NCBI GenBank assembly: GCA_030592845.1
Contig: JAUVII010000007.1
Coordinates: forward strand, 1-46,357
Length of the DNA: 46,357 nucleotides
From: Candidatus Krumholzibacteriia bacterium
GTDB taxonomy: Bacteria > Krumholzibacteriota > Krumholzibacteriia > LZORAL124-64-63
Direction of reading: 5' to 3'
This document shows positions 18,890 through 27,929 of the stretch, in pieces. Made by a program: the position numbers and the translations under genes. The stretch's first letter is position 1; each line of letters starts with the position of its first letter. A model generated the notes under the pieces. It saw nothing but the letters and a program-made list of their open reading frames with translations, had not been told where the DNA came from and ran no database searches.

Positions 18890-19083
18890 CAGTTGCGGCA
18901 CGGGTTACCATTCCTACGGAATCAGGTCCCCAAAGTGCCTTCCAGGACCGGCGGAAACGCCCATTTCAGCAGGCACCCCACACTGCCCGGCTAGGTTCAG
19001 TGCATAATTTTAATGATCAAATTAACGGTTCCCTCCGGAACCCCGATTCAGCCGGATTAGTTCCCTTGGAAAGGAGCGTTGGT
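18890..19083 (+). promoter_or_regulatory. hairpin-rich 5' leader of the TonB-dependent receptor gene
   Basis: About 195 bases lie between the promoter and the receptor start. Seen directly: ATTCC/GGAAT (18910-18922); GTGCCT (18935-18940) pairing with AGGCAC (18971-18976) around GGCG-GAAA-CGCC, a stem capped by a GNRA tetraloop (18950-18961); CACTG/CAGTG (18981-19002); and GGTTCC-CTCC-GGAACC (19027-19042). The AAAGGAG ribosome site follows at about 19070. I recognise no known riboswitch; the cobalamin box expected before some receptors is absent. A regulatory role is inference. Confidence 0.4.
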
Positions 19084-22000
19084 ATGCTCCGGCGTCCCCG
19101 GTTCATTTGGATTCTGCCCCTGTTTGTACTCCTGCTTCTGGCAACGGTGATCATGCCTGGTGACGCTTCGGCCCAAGGGGCGCCCGCCACCATCAAGGGA
19201 ACCGTCAGGGACAAGGAGTCGGGGGAGCAATTGGATTACGCCAATGTTCTTCTGGTCGGCACCACCCGGGGGACCATGTCCCTTGGCGGCGGTGTCTTCT
19301 ATTTTAACGGCATGGCGCCCGGTACCTATACCGTCAAGGTTCTGTACCTCGGTTACGCTCCCATGGAGATGACCATTACCCTGCGGTCCGGGGATATCGA
19401 AAACCTGGTGTTTGATCTCGAGACCGTGATCGTCGAAACCCTCCAGGCATTTGACGTCGAGGGCGCGGAATATATGGTCGAAGTCAAGAGCGCGGTCACT
19501 GAACATACCGTCAGTTCGGAGACCTTCGAGAAATATGCCATCGATTCCGTTGACGACGCCCTGTCCAAGCAGGCCGGCGTTGTATCACGCGCGGGTGAAT
19601 TGTACGTGCGTGGTGGACGGTCCGGCGAGGTCTCCATGCAGATCGACGGTGTTTCCGTCGATAACCCCATCGGCACCGGTTCATTGGAAATCTCCTCCCT
19701 CGCGGTGGACAATATGAGCATCGTGACCGGTGGTCTCGACGCCAAGTACGGTAATGCCCTTTCCGGCGTGGTGAACATCACCACCAAGGAGGGTGGCCAG
19801 AAGTTTGGCGGCGGGATGCGTTTCCTTACTGATGACTTCGGTCGTCAGGACAAGACGTTTACCAACTATGATCGTTTCGAATACGGTTTTGGCGGACCGT
19901 CTCCCCTGAAGGGCCTGACCTATTATTTCGCCGGTGACCTTATCTTTACCGACACCGAAAATACCTCGGTGGCCCACCGTCCCGAATACAAGGTCAAGTT
20001 GGGGGATACCACCCTGTTCAAGTTCCGGCGCCGTCAGTTCAACCAGGCCAAGGGCTCGATCAAGCTGGCCTATACCGTCAGTGAGAACAAGAAGGTCACG
20101 GCCGAGTACTCCTATTCCACGACCCTGTCCGAACGTTACGCGCCCAACTGGAGTGTGGAAGGTTACGCCAAGAGGATCATCTATATGCCGGAGGTCTTTT
20201 ACAGACCCGCCTTCAATGACTGGATCGCCATCGGTCGCTCGATTCCCGTCTACTACGGGCCGTGGTATGACAACATGCTGCAGAACGCGCGTTCGGCCGT
20301 GGTGGTCGATGCCCGTAACTCGAGTGAAATCCGGACATCGATGCCTATTCTCGAGGTCCGCAGTGCCACCGACAACCGGATTCATACGGTGGTTGCCCAT
20401 ACCGAATTCGATGGTTTCAAGTACCCCTATTCCTCTTTCTCCACGGTGTCCGAGGATAGTTCGTACACGGAGTTCAACTCGGCCAACCGGCTGAATCAGA
20501 CCAAGAATATCGGTCAGGTCGGCAAGATCGTCTGGCGTCACAATCTGACCGAATCCACCTTCTATACCATTAGGCTCGGCCTGGTGGCGTTCGATACCCG
20601 AAGCGATGTCCAGGGCAAGGATCCCTGGGAGTACAACCACGGTGGTATCCGCAGCCCGGGCTTGTACTTCGGACAGCGCAACCAGTACCTGCAGGGAACC
20701 GATTACTATACCGATCCCCTCAGTTCGTATTTCATTACCACAAGTGACAACTTCACTTACGCCGAGGAATACAGCCGTACCTACAGTTTCGGTTTTGAAT
20801 TGCAGAGCGCCCGTTGGGAAGGGCACCTGTTCGAAACGGGTTTTGGTGTGCGGTACAACGATCTGGAACGATATGCCATCGTGGCTCCGGCGGTCATGCG
20901 CCAGAGCCGGTTCACCGGTGATTGGACCCAGGGTGGTAACCGGAATATTTTCCATACCTATAACCCGGAAGGTTTCTGGTACGCCCAGGACCGGTGGGAA
21001 TACGAAGGCATGGTGGTGAACTACGGTTTGCGCTGGGACATGTTCTCGCCGGGTTCCGCCGCTGCCATTGAACTTTCCAACGAAGCGGTCGACGCGAACG
21101 TGATCAAATACAAGACCGCGTTCCAGCCGCGTCTCGGTTTTGCCTTCCCCATTACCGAACGTGACGGGTTCCACTTCCATTACGGCCGTTTTATCCAGTT
21201 CCCCAACCGGGCGTTCCTGTTCGCGAGCCAGGATCCCGTCGGCAACGCCGGTACCCTTGGCAATCCCAACCTGCAGCCTGAAACCACGGTCCAGTATTCC
21301 GCGGGTATCAAGCATCAGTTCACGGATTTCATTGCCGGGCAGTTCTCTCTGTACAGCAAGGATATCTACGACCTGATCGCCTCGACCCAGGTGACGGACG
21401 AGTCCACCGGACAGACGCTGAACCGTTACATCAACCAGGCTTACGCTTCGGCCCGTGGTATTGAAGTCACCCTGGAGAAACGGTACAGCGACAACTACCA
21501 GTTCAACTTCAGCTACACCTATTCCTTTGCCGACGGTGTTGCTTCCGATTCCGACTTCGGATCCAACCCCGACGGCCTCGAGTTCCTGCCCAACCAGGAG
21601 CTCCCTTTGAACTGGGATCAGCGCCACACCTTGAACCTGATGCTCCTGCTGGCGGAGCCGGGTGTGTGGTCCTCGTCCTTCTCCTTCTCGTACGGCAGCG
21701 GCTTCCCTTGGACGCCGTTCGACCGTTTCGCCAAGAAGCAGGATCCTTTGCTGGGTAACAGCGAGCGGCTACCGGCCACCTATTCGCTGGACATCCAGCT
21801 CGAGCGGAACATCAACTTCTACGGCAAGCGGCTCTCTTTGCAGTTGCAGGCCTTTAACCTTATTAATCAGGACATGGTCGTTGCTGAGGGTGGCGGCGGC
21901 ATTTCTCCTGGTATGATCAACGGAGCGGGTTACGGCGGATTTTCGCATCTGACGGAAACCGGAAAATACGGGGCCGCCCTGCTGCAGGACGCTGATGGCG

Positions 22001-22089
22001 ACGGCGAGGATGAATTCATTCCCATCGTCGATCCGCGGACCTTCGGGCAGCACCGGTTGTTCCGTTTCGGGATCGGCTACTATTTCTAA
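19084..22089 (+). CDS. TonB-dependent receptor with N-terminal carboxypeptidase-regulatory-like domain
   Basis: Outer-membrane gated barrel that imports a ligand, or acts in export, using TonB energy. The 1001-residue protein has a signal peptide likely cut after DASA (30). A carboxypeptidase D-type regulatory domain follows at about 35-115 (IKGTVRDKESGEQLDYANV). The plug domain is at about 150-265, with ELYVRGGRSGEVSMQIDGV and the end strand GNALSGVVNITTKEGG. A long barrel ends in the aromatic GIGYYF typical of outer-membrane proteins. AAAGGAG supports the ATG at 19084. It is followed by a secreted partner and PorV. Ligand unknown; the ordered trio and the tonB genes 8 kb downstream suggest one functional module. 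Confidence 0.93.
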   Translation: MLRRPRFIWILPLFVLLLLATVIMPGDASAQGAPATIKGTVRDKESGEQLDYANVLLVGTTRGTMSLGGGVFYFNGMAPGTYTVKVLYLGYAPMEMTITLRSGDIENLVFDLETVIVETLQAFDVEGAEYMVEVKSAVTEHTVSSETFEKYAIDSVDDALSKQAGVVSRAGELYVRGGRSGEVSMQIDGVSVDNPIGTGSLEISSLAVDNMSIVTGGLDAKYGNALSGVVNITTKEGGQKFGGGMRFLTDDFGRQDKTFTNYDRFEYGFGGPSPLKGLTYYFAGDLIFTDTENTSVAHRPEYKVKLGDTTLFKFRRRQFNQAKGSIKLAYTVSENKKVTAEYSYSTTLSERYAPNWSVEGYAKRIIYMPEVFYRPAFNDWIAIGRSIPVYYGPWYDNMLQNARSAVVVDARNSSEIRTSMPILEVRSATDNRIHTVVAHTEFDGFKYPYSSFSTVSEDSSYTEFNSANRLNQTKNIGQVGKIVWRHNLTESTFYTIRLGLVAFDTRSDVQGKDPWEYNHGGIRSPGLYFGQRNQYLQGTDYYTDPLSSYFITTSDNFTYAEEYSRTYSFGFELQSARWEGHLFETGFGVRYNDLERYAIVAPAVMRQSRFTGDWTQGGNRNIFHTYNPEGFWYAQDRWEYEGMVVNYGLRWDMFSPGSAAAIELSNEAVDANVIKYKTAFQPRLGFAFPITERDGFHFHYGRFIQFPNRAFLFASQDPVGNAGTLGNPNLQPETTVQYSAGIKHQFTDFIAGQFSLYSKDIYDLIASTQVTDESTGQTLNRYINQAYASARGIEVTLEKRYSDNYQFNFSYTYSFADGVASDSDFGSNPDGLEFLPNQELPLNWDQRHTLNLMLLLAEPGVWSSSFSFSYGSGFPWTPFDRFAKKQDPLLGNSERLPATYSLDIQLERNINFYGKRLSLQLQAFNLINQDMVVAEGGGGISPGMINGAGYGGFSHLTETGKYGAALLQDADGDGEDEFIPIVDPRTFGQHRLFRFGIGYYF

Positions 22090-22143
22090 ACAGGGGCAGA
22101 CCTGCTGGGCCGCCACGGCGGCATCGGATTGGAAAGGATGGCA

Positions 22144-25017
22144 ATGTTAGGTACCATCAAGAATCATGTTGGGGGAGTCCGGCGGACCGGCCAATGGTCC
22201 GGTGCGGCGTTCTGCCTCCTGCTGATGGTCAGCATCGCGGTTCCAGCCCATGGTTGGATGGAAACCAAAAGCGATATTCTGGAGATGGGCTACAACCCGA
22301 ACGGTGTTTTTGTCCTGGACGGTTCCTTCGTCATGAATGTGGGCGAGGTCCAGATCAATATCACCAATTTCGGTTTGATCGGGTCCGCATATTCCACTTC
22401 CCGTCCCTGGTCCGATGCTCCTTCGTGCCAGTGGCCCTCGGGGTCCGGCAATGAATACCTGTGGGCTTCGGGTCTTTGGGTCGGGGGCATCGTCCTGGGG
22501 GAGCGCCTGTGTTCCACGGGCGGAAATAACGGGCTCAACGAATTCGCCCCTTTGGACGATCTTGAAGCCACGATCTACGAAGCGGGAGCCACCAAGATTC
22601 TGCGGCCATCGGGTAACCCGGAAGCCAGTGGGCGCCGGGAGCCGCAACCGGCCTTCGATGATGATGACGACGGTCTGGTCGACGAGGAAATTCTCAACGG
22701 CTACGACGACGACGGAGACGGAAAAATCGATGAGGATTTCGGACAAATCGGCAACCAGATGTTTGTCCTGACCAATTACGACAACACCCGCCTGTCCATC
22801 GAGGGTTTCCCGGATCATACGCCCATGAACCTGGAAATGGTCCAGACATCCTTCCAGTGGGAAAACGACCAGGTGGATGATTTTGTCGGATTCGATTACA
22901 CCATCAATAATGTCGGCGTGACGGACATCGAGGATGTCTATATCGGGTTCTTTTCCGACAGTGATATCAGTACGCGCGGGGAAGGCGGAGGAGCCGAAGA
23001 TGACATGGCCGGTTCCTGGCCTTCGAACCATGGCACCCCTGGGCTGGTGCGGGCTTCCGATGGAAGTTTCGTACCCATTCAGGTGGGCTTCATGTATGAC
23101 GCCTCCGAGGTGGGGCGGCTGGAAGGTTATTTTGGAATCGTCTTCCTGGGGCATGACGTGGACCCTGCCGGGGTTTTGGCTCCCCGCAGTGTCGGTATGC
23201 GGACCTTCCAGAAATTTTCGGGCAGGGCCAGCTTCGAGCAGGGCGGCGATCCGACCAATGATGAAGAGCGCTACATTCTGCTCAGCAGCGAGATCGAGGA
23301 CTGGGACAACGATACCCTTCCCGGAAAGCAGGATGATTTCCGTTTCCTGGTCTCCGCAGGACCTTTTGCCCTGCTTCCTCCCGGGGAAAGCCTGACTTTC
23401 CAGGTGGGCATGGTCGTCGGGCCCGGTCTGGGCGATAAAGAGGGGGGCACGGGTCTTCTGGCTCACTGCGCCGAAGCTTTTTTGACCTGGAACGGCATCT
23501 ATGTGGACAAGGTCACCTCGGTGGAGCCCAACGATGGTTCGCCGGCTTTCAATCCTGGTATTCTTGGCCGTGAGACCATGCTCTGCAAGCAGGATTTCCC
23601 GGATACGTGGGCTACATTTATTCCCGATTACATGGATCCGACCTGCCTGGACGAAACATGGCTGATCGGTCAGCCACGGTTGCAGTCCTCGGATATTTTT
23701 GATTTCCAGATTGATGGCGAGACCAAGGAATGCGCCATGTTCAACATGGACAACTGCTTCGAGTGCAACCGTGAGAACGGCTTCGTATGCGAGCCAAAGG
23801 ATTTCGAGGACCCCTCGAAATGGACCTGCAACCAGCCAGATCCTGTCAATCCGGCGGCTTGTACGGGAATCAACGGTCTTGAATCCCAGATCCACTGGTT
23901 GGTGGGAATGGCTCCTCCGCCCCCGGGCCTGAGGCTATGGGCTACCGACAGCAGGGTTCACGTATATTGGGACGACAGCCCCGAGTACACCGATGACATC
24001 CGTCTGCGGGAAGTGGATTTCGAATCCTACCGCATTTGGCGCGCGGACAACTGGGATCGTCCTTTCGGCTCTTCCCTGGTCAACGGTCCCGAGAGTGCCC
24101 TTTGGCAGATGATAGGAGAATACGACCTGGTCAACAGCTTCCTGACCCAGGTCAGGGTTGATGGCGTGACCCACGAGGACACCTTGCCGCTGGGGGCCAA
24201 CACCGGTCTCGAGGTTATTTCGTATGTTCCTCCCACCTTGTCGGATTCCCGCTTCGAGGGTTTGGCCGAGGCCATGCAGGAAGTGGTGGACAACGATCCC
24301 ACAAACGTGTTGAAGGCCAGGCCGGAAATCAGGAATTCCGACGGCATCGTCATTCCGCAATACCAGGGGCTGGTTCCCTGGGAGACCTACCCCGATGCCC
24401 TGGACACGTTTTTTGCAGTAACCACCCGGGTGTCTGATCCGGCCAACGGGGTCAGGGAAAAACGGGGTTCAAATTTCTACGAGTATGTGGATCGCGAAAT
24501 CCACAATGGTTTCATCTATTTCTATTCGGTAACGAGTACCGACCATGAGCTCAAAAAATTCTCTGACCGTGGCGATGACGATCCCACGGATATCGTGGGA
24601 CCGGGACTTATTGGTGATCCCGGGTCATCGTTCAGTTCCACGGTGCCCGGTACCCAGGCCCAAACAGCCGCGGAACGGGAAAAGTTCGGAGTCAACATCT
24701 TCGTTTATCCGAATCCCGCCACCAGGGAAGCTCTGGCTGAATACCAGCAGCTCAATCCCAACGGCGATGATCCCACCGGGGTCAGGGTTACGTTCACCAA
24801 CCTGCCGCAGGCCAAGAACACGATTCAGATCTACACGGTCAGTGGCGACCTTGTTCAAGTTATTTCCCATAGCGGCCTTACTGGCTCCGGCCATGTGAGC
24901 TGGAACCTGATGAGTCGCAATGGACAGGAAATTGTCAGTGGTGTCTATCTGTACTCCGTTCAGTCCGACGACTCCCAATTCGAGGATTTCGTCGGCAAGT
25001 TCGTCGTAGTTAGGTAA
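22144..25017 (+). CDS. large secreted protein with acidic repeats and type IX-like C-terminal sorting domain
   Basis: Unrecognised 957-residue exported protein. Residues 1-37 are a signal peptide ending VPAHG. Residues about 172-199 hold acidic D-x-D-x-D-G repeats (DDDDDGLVDEEI and YDDDGDGKIDEDFG) that resemble calcium-binding loops. A cysteine cluster lies at about 527-575 (CAMFNMDNCFEC, later CEP and CNQ). A fibronectin-like strand stretch near 590-640 has VHVYWDDSPEYTDDI. The last 110 residues (NIFVYPNPATREAL to GVYLYSV and FVGKFVVVR) match the type A sorting/FlgD-like domains of proteins exported by type IX secretion. The ATG at 22144 has AAAGG six bases upstream. It lies between the receptor and PorV genes. 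Confidence 0.85.
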   Translation: MLGTIKNHVGGVRRTGQWSGAAFCLLLMVSIAVPAHGWMETKSDILEMGYNPNGVFVLDGSFVMNVGEVQINITNFGLIGSAYSTSRPWSDAPSCQWPSGSGNEYLWASGLWVGGIVLGERLCSTGGNNGLNEFAPLDDLEATIYEAGATKILRPSGNPEASGRREPQPAFDDDDDGLVDEEILNGYDDDGDGKIDEDFGQIGNQMFVLTNYDNTRLSIEGFPDHTPMNLEMVQTSFQWENDQVDDFVGFDYTINNVGVTDIEDVYIGFFSDSDISTRGEGGGAEDDMAGSWPSNHGTPGLVRASDGSFVPIQVGFMYDASEVGRLEGYFGIVFLGHDVDPAGVLAPRSVGMRTFQKFSGRASFEQGGDPTNDEERYILLSSEIEDWDNDTLPGKQDDFRFLVSAGPFALLPPGESLTFQVGMVVGPGLGDKEGGTGLLAHCAEAFLTWNGIYVDKVTSVEPNDGSPAFNPGILGRETMLCKQDFPDTWATFIPDYMDPTCLDETWLIGQPRLQSSDIFDFQIDGETKECAMFNMDNCFECNRENGFVCEPKDFEDPSKWTCNQPDPVNPAACTGINGLESQIHWLVGMAPPPPGLRLWATDSRVHVYWDDSPEYTDDIRLREVDFESYRIWRADNWDRPFGSSLVNGPESALWQMIGEYDLVNSFLTQVRVDGVTHEDTLPLGANTGLEVISYVPPTLSDSRFEGLAEAMQEVVDNDPTNVLKARPEIRNSDGIVIPQYQGLVPWETYPDALDTFFAVTTRVSDPANGVREKRGSNFYEYVDREIHNGFIYFYSVTSTDHELKKFSDRGDDDPTDIVGPGLIGDPGSSFSSTVPGTQAQTAAEREKFGVNIFVYPNPATREALAEYQQLNPNGDDPTGVRVTFTNLPQAKNTIQIYTVSGDLVQVISHSGLTGSGHVSWNLMSRNGQEIVSGVYLYSVQSDDSQFEDFVGKFVVVR

Positions 25018-25077
25018 CCCCTGATGATAGGGGCAGATTTGTGTCAACTCCGTCTGCGGACGGATCTGGAGGTTTTC

Positions 25078-26010
25078 ATGAAACGCATCGCGATTCTGGC
25101 CACCATGCTGCTGGTGTTGCCTTCCCTGGCTATGGGCGCGGGGTTTGCAAAAGTCGGCACCTTCGGGGGTCAGGAACTCAAAATCGGTGTGAGTGCGAGG
25201 GCCACCGCCATGGGGTCGGCCTTCACCGGAGTTGCAGATGACGCCACCTCGGTGTTCTGGAATCCCGGTGGGCTAGTCAACGTCAAGGGTAATGAGGTTT
25301 CCTTGAACCACGTGGCCTGGGCCGCCGACACCAAACTCAGTACAGCCATCGTGGCGTTCAACCCACGGTCCATTCCCGGGACGTTTGCCTTTTCGGTAAG
25401 GTCCTTCTGGATGGATCCCCAGTTGGTCCGGACGGCGTACAATCCCGAAGGAACCGGGGAGACATTCGATGCCGGTACCACGACCTTCGGTTTGACCTAT
25501 GCCCGGTTCTTTACGGATAAGTTTTCCGCGGGCGTAACGCTGAACTATCTGCATATGGGTCTGGCCGAGACGGCCGTGAACACGGGCTCGATGGATTTCG
25601 GGATCATGTACCGGATCGGTATCAAGGACCTGAAACTGGGTATGACCATCCAGCATCTGGGCGGGAAATTCACGTTCGACGAGCGCGAGTCCAAGTTGCC
25701 GGTCGCCTTCAAGGTGGGGGCCAGTTTCAATGCTTTCCGCAACGAGAAGCAGCGTCTGACCATCGCCCTCGAGTTCCAGCACCCTTCCGATAACCTGGAA
25801 AGGGCCAACGTCGGGCTGGAGTACGGTCTCAATGAGATGTTCTTCGTGCGTGGCGGGTATCACATCAATTACGATACCGACGGCCTGGCCTTCGGGTTCG
25901 GCGCCGGGCTGCCCACCGGCGAGACCACGAAGATTGCCGCGGATTACAGTGCCGTGGACATGGACGCTATCGGTTATGTCCATCGCTTTACGGTATCGGT
26001 CACCTACTGA
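25078..26010 (+). CDS. PorV/PorQ-family outer-membrane barrel protein
   Basis: Outer-membrane beta-barrel of the UPF0164/PorV family, which in Bacteroidota shuttles type IX cargo to the attachment complex. The 310-residue protein has a signal peptide (1-20, ending LAMG). The family signature ARATAMGSAFTGVADD with VFWNPGGL follows, then repeated amphipathic strands and an aromatic C-terminus (VSVTY). CTGGAGG supports the ATG at 25078 rather than upstream codons in frame. It directly follows the gene for a sorting-domain protein and is closed by a strong terminator, so the receptor, secreted protein and PorV form one transcription unit. Role in cargo transfer here is inferred from family and neighbours. 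Confidence 0.9.
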   Translation: MKRIAILATMLLVLPSLAMGAGFAKVGTFGGQELKIGVSARATAMGSAFTGVADDATSVFWNPGGLVNVKGNEVSLNHVAWAADTKLSTAIVAFNPRSIPGTFAFSVRSFWMDPQLVRTAYNPEGTGETFDAGTTTFGLTYARFFTDKFSAGVTLNYLHMGLAETAVNTGSMDFGIMYRIGIKDLKLGMTIQHLGGKFTFDERESKLPVAFKVGASFNAFRNEKQRLTIALEFQHPSDNLERANVGLEYGLNEMFFVRGGYHINYDTDGLAFGFGAGLPTGETTKIAADYSAVDMDAIGYVHRFTVSVTY

Positions 26011-26061
26011 CCCCAGGTGGCCGGTCGGCCTTCATGACACAAAAATCTCCGGTCTGCCCAG

Positions 26062-26090
26062 CCGCCCCGTGTGAACGGGGCGGTTTTTTT
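26062..26090 (+). terminator. intrinsic terminator after the PorV-family gene
   Basis: Perfect 9-bp stem CCGCCCCGT (26062-26070) with ACGGGGCGG (26075-26083), loop GTGA, then seven T. It closes the receptor-secreted protein-PorV unit 52 bases after the stop. Confidence 0.95.
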
Positions 26091-26101
26091 CATGGCTTGA
26101 C

Positions 26102-26130
26102 TGGAAATTGCGGGGTAGATTCCTTATAAT
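26102..26130 (+). promoter_or_regulatory. possible promoter of the GWxTD-family gene
   Basis: A perfect TATAAT at 26125-26130 lies 17 bases after TGGAAA (four of six matches to TTGACA). A better -35, TTGACT at 26097-26102, would need a 22-base spacer. The site follows a terminator and precedes the gene by about 69 bases, so a promoter is needed here. Confidence 0.55.
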
Positions 26131-26198
26131 CATTGAGTTCGGGCTTGCCCGACGCCGGTCGAGGGGGATCGGTTGGTCACCACAGTAAAGGCCTGGCC

Positions 26199-27845
26199 AT
26201 GGCATTCCAGTCAAACCGCACTGAACGGTCTGTCTGTTTGTATATCTGTATTCCCATCCTGACGTTGTTGACCCTTCTCCTTCCGGTGGCGGCCGGGGCG
26301 ATGTTGCATCCCCTCGACGGAGCCGGCAATTTCCACACCTATGTCGATGTCGTCAACCGCTGGGTCTCCGAGGACCGGCTTGATGTCCTGGTCCTGATCG
26401 AAGTGTCCAACGGGGATCTGGAATACAAGGAAGAGAACGGGGGATATGTCGGGAGGATGCGGCTTGAAGTCCAACTGGAAAGCTACGACGGGAAGGTCAT
26501 CAGTCAAAAGCGTCACCTCAGGACCAAGGTTCTCTCCTCGGTGGAATCGTCTACGCGTACCCTGTTTCAGGTTTTCGGTTTGGTGCTGGAAGACGTCCCC
26601 TTTCGGGCCGGCCGCTTCAATTGCCAGGTTTACGATGTCAACCGGCGGCGCCCGGGCCTGCTGAACCAGGTGTCCAAACGGAATTCCCGGAGCGAATGCT
26701 CAAGCTCCTGGGTGGCCGAAGAAGGCCCGCGGGCCGCCGAAGGCATCGCCCTGGAGGATCCGCTTTTTCTGGTTCATGCTCCCTTTGTCCAGTGGAATCC
26801 CTCCGGTTCGGTTGAAAGCGGGGGAGACGACGGTTGGCTCCACGACTATATGCATCCTTCCCGGCGTTACGGTCTGGAACAGGATCGTCTGCAGATTTTT
26901 CAGCCCGTGTGGCCGCCGGCCGGGGGCCTGGCGCTGGATGAATCCCATCAGGGTTTCAGGGTCCAGATCGTCAGCCTGGATATGGAATACGCCATCAACG
27001 ATACCGTCGGCATTGACCAGCGCGGCCGGGCCGCGCTTTCGGCCGGGCGCCCGGTGGCCCTGTTCTACGAGTTGGATGTCAATCTGCTGCCCGAAGGCGC
27101 CTACCGCATGAGTCTGGCTCCATTGGGGGGGCAGGGGCGGGGAACGTTGGTCGAGTTCGACGTGGTGTGGCGTCTGGAGGCGCTCGGCAGGCATCGCAGC
27201 CAGATACTGGGTGAAGGACGTACTGTTCTGGAGGGCAAGGACCTGGCCAGGTTCCTGACGGCCAGTCCCGCCGAGCAGGAAAAACTGATGGACGATTTCT
27301 GGGACGGCCTCAATCCCGATCCTGAGAGCCCGGTGAACGAGGTCTATCTGGAATTCCAGTACCGGTTGGCGTATGTCCGAAAATTCCTCGGCGGCTTCGG
27401 CCAACTCGGCGCCAATGATGAACGGGGAGAGGTTTTCCTGCTGATGGGGCCGGCGGATGAAGTCCAGATGTACCATATGCCGATGAACAACCTTGACCAG
27501 GACGACGCCCGGATCAAGGTCTACCAAAGATTTGCTCCGGACCGGGAAGGTAGCGAGGCCAAGGGTGGCAGTGTCGACGGGACTCAGGGCAGTGACCCCT
27601 ACCAGGACCTCGGGGGAATTCCCATGCCGTTCTCGCGGCGTGCAGAGGCCCAACGGCAGACCCAGGTCTATTCTCCGACGCATAATTTCGCCTTTGAATT
27701 ATGGGAATACAATGACGTGGGGAACACCTTGTTCGACAACAGGTTCTCGCGGAAAGGGATGGGGCAGCGTTTCCTCTTCATCGACCGGAACGGCTCCGGG
27801 GATTACTCCCTTGAATCGTCCAATATCCTGCAGGGAGAAGAGTGA
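26199..27845 (+). CDS. GWxTD domain-containing exported protein
   Basis: Exported protein of unknown function, 548 residues. It has a signal-like hydrophobic segment at about 14-35 (LTLLTLLLPVAAG). The C-terminal region from about 366 to 420 follows the GWxTD pattern: FWDGLNPDPESPVNEVYLE, then Y-rich helices, then DERGEVFLLMGPADEVQMY. The name-giving motif itself is degenerate here (LGANDERG where GWxTDRG is usual). This family occurs mainly in Bacteroidota and relatives and has no assigned activity. The ATG at 26199 has AAGG at 26188-26191; an upstream in-frame TTG (26133) sits directly after the TATAAT and is unlikely. Its position between PorV and ExbB suggests an envelope role. Confidence 0.8.
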   Translation: MAFQSNRTERSVCLYICIPILTLLTLLLPVAAGAMLHPLDGAGNFHTYVDVVNRWVSEDRLDVLVLIEVSNGDLEYKEENGGYVGRMRLEVQLESYDGKVISQKRHLRTKVLSSVESSTRTLFQVFGLVLEDVPFRAGRFNCQVYDVNRRRPGLLNQVSKRNSRSECSSSWVAEEGPRAAEGIALEDPLFLVHAPFVQWNPSGSVESGGDDGWLHDYMHPSRRYGLEQDRLQIFQPVWPPAGGLALDESHQGFRVQIVSLDMEYAINDTVGIDQRGRAALSAGRPVALFYELDVNLLPEGAYRMSLAPLGGQGRGTLVEFDVVWRLEALGRHRSQILGEGRTVLEGKDLARFLTASPAEQEKLMDDFWDGLNPDPESPVNEVYLEFQYRLAYVRKFLGGFGQLGANDERGEVFLLMGPADEVQMYHMPMNNLDQDDARIKVYQRFAPDREGSEAKGGSVDGTQGSDPYQDLGGIPMPFSRRAEAQRQTQVYSPTHNFAFELWEYNDVGNTLFDNRFSRKGMGQRFLFIDRNGSGDYSLESSNILQGEE

Positions 27846-27865
27846 CCCCCAAGTTGATAAAGGGT

Positions 27866-27898
27866 TTGACTTGGTACCCCCATCTGCACTAATTATAT
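27866..27898 (+). promoter_or_regulatory. possible promoter of the exbB-exbD-exbD-tonB genes
   Basis: TTGACT (27866-27871) precedes an A/T-rich TAATTATAT block (27890-27898). With TTGGTA (27871-27876) as -35 and TTATAT (27893-27898) as -10 the spacer is 16. No intrinsic terminator is seen between the previous gene and this point, so read-through is also possible. Confidence 0.4.
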
Positions 27899-27929
27899 CA
27901 AGCGACTAGACTCCAATGACCGGGTGATT

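Noticed and set aside
18890-19083. Cobalamin riboswitch before the TonB-dependent receptor
   Set aside because: The conserved GCCAGGAGACC-type box is absent; the leader is reported only as structured and unassigned.
19681-21627. A 648-residue open frame on the - strand opposite the TonB-dependent receptor
   Set aside because: It lies wholly antisense to a well-supported gene, has no recognisable motif or ribosome site, and long antisense frames are expected in GC-rich DNA with biased codon use.
22147-23895. A 582-residue open frame on the - strand opposite the secreted protein gene
   Set aside because: Antisense shadow of a gene with signal peptide and sorting domain; composition is rich in R, G, H and V without any fold-like pattern.
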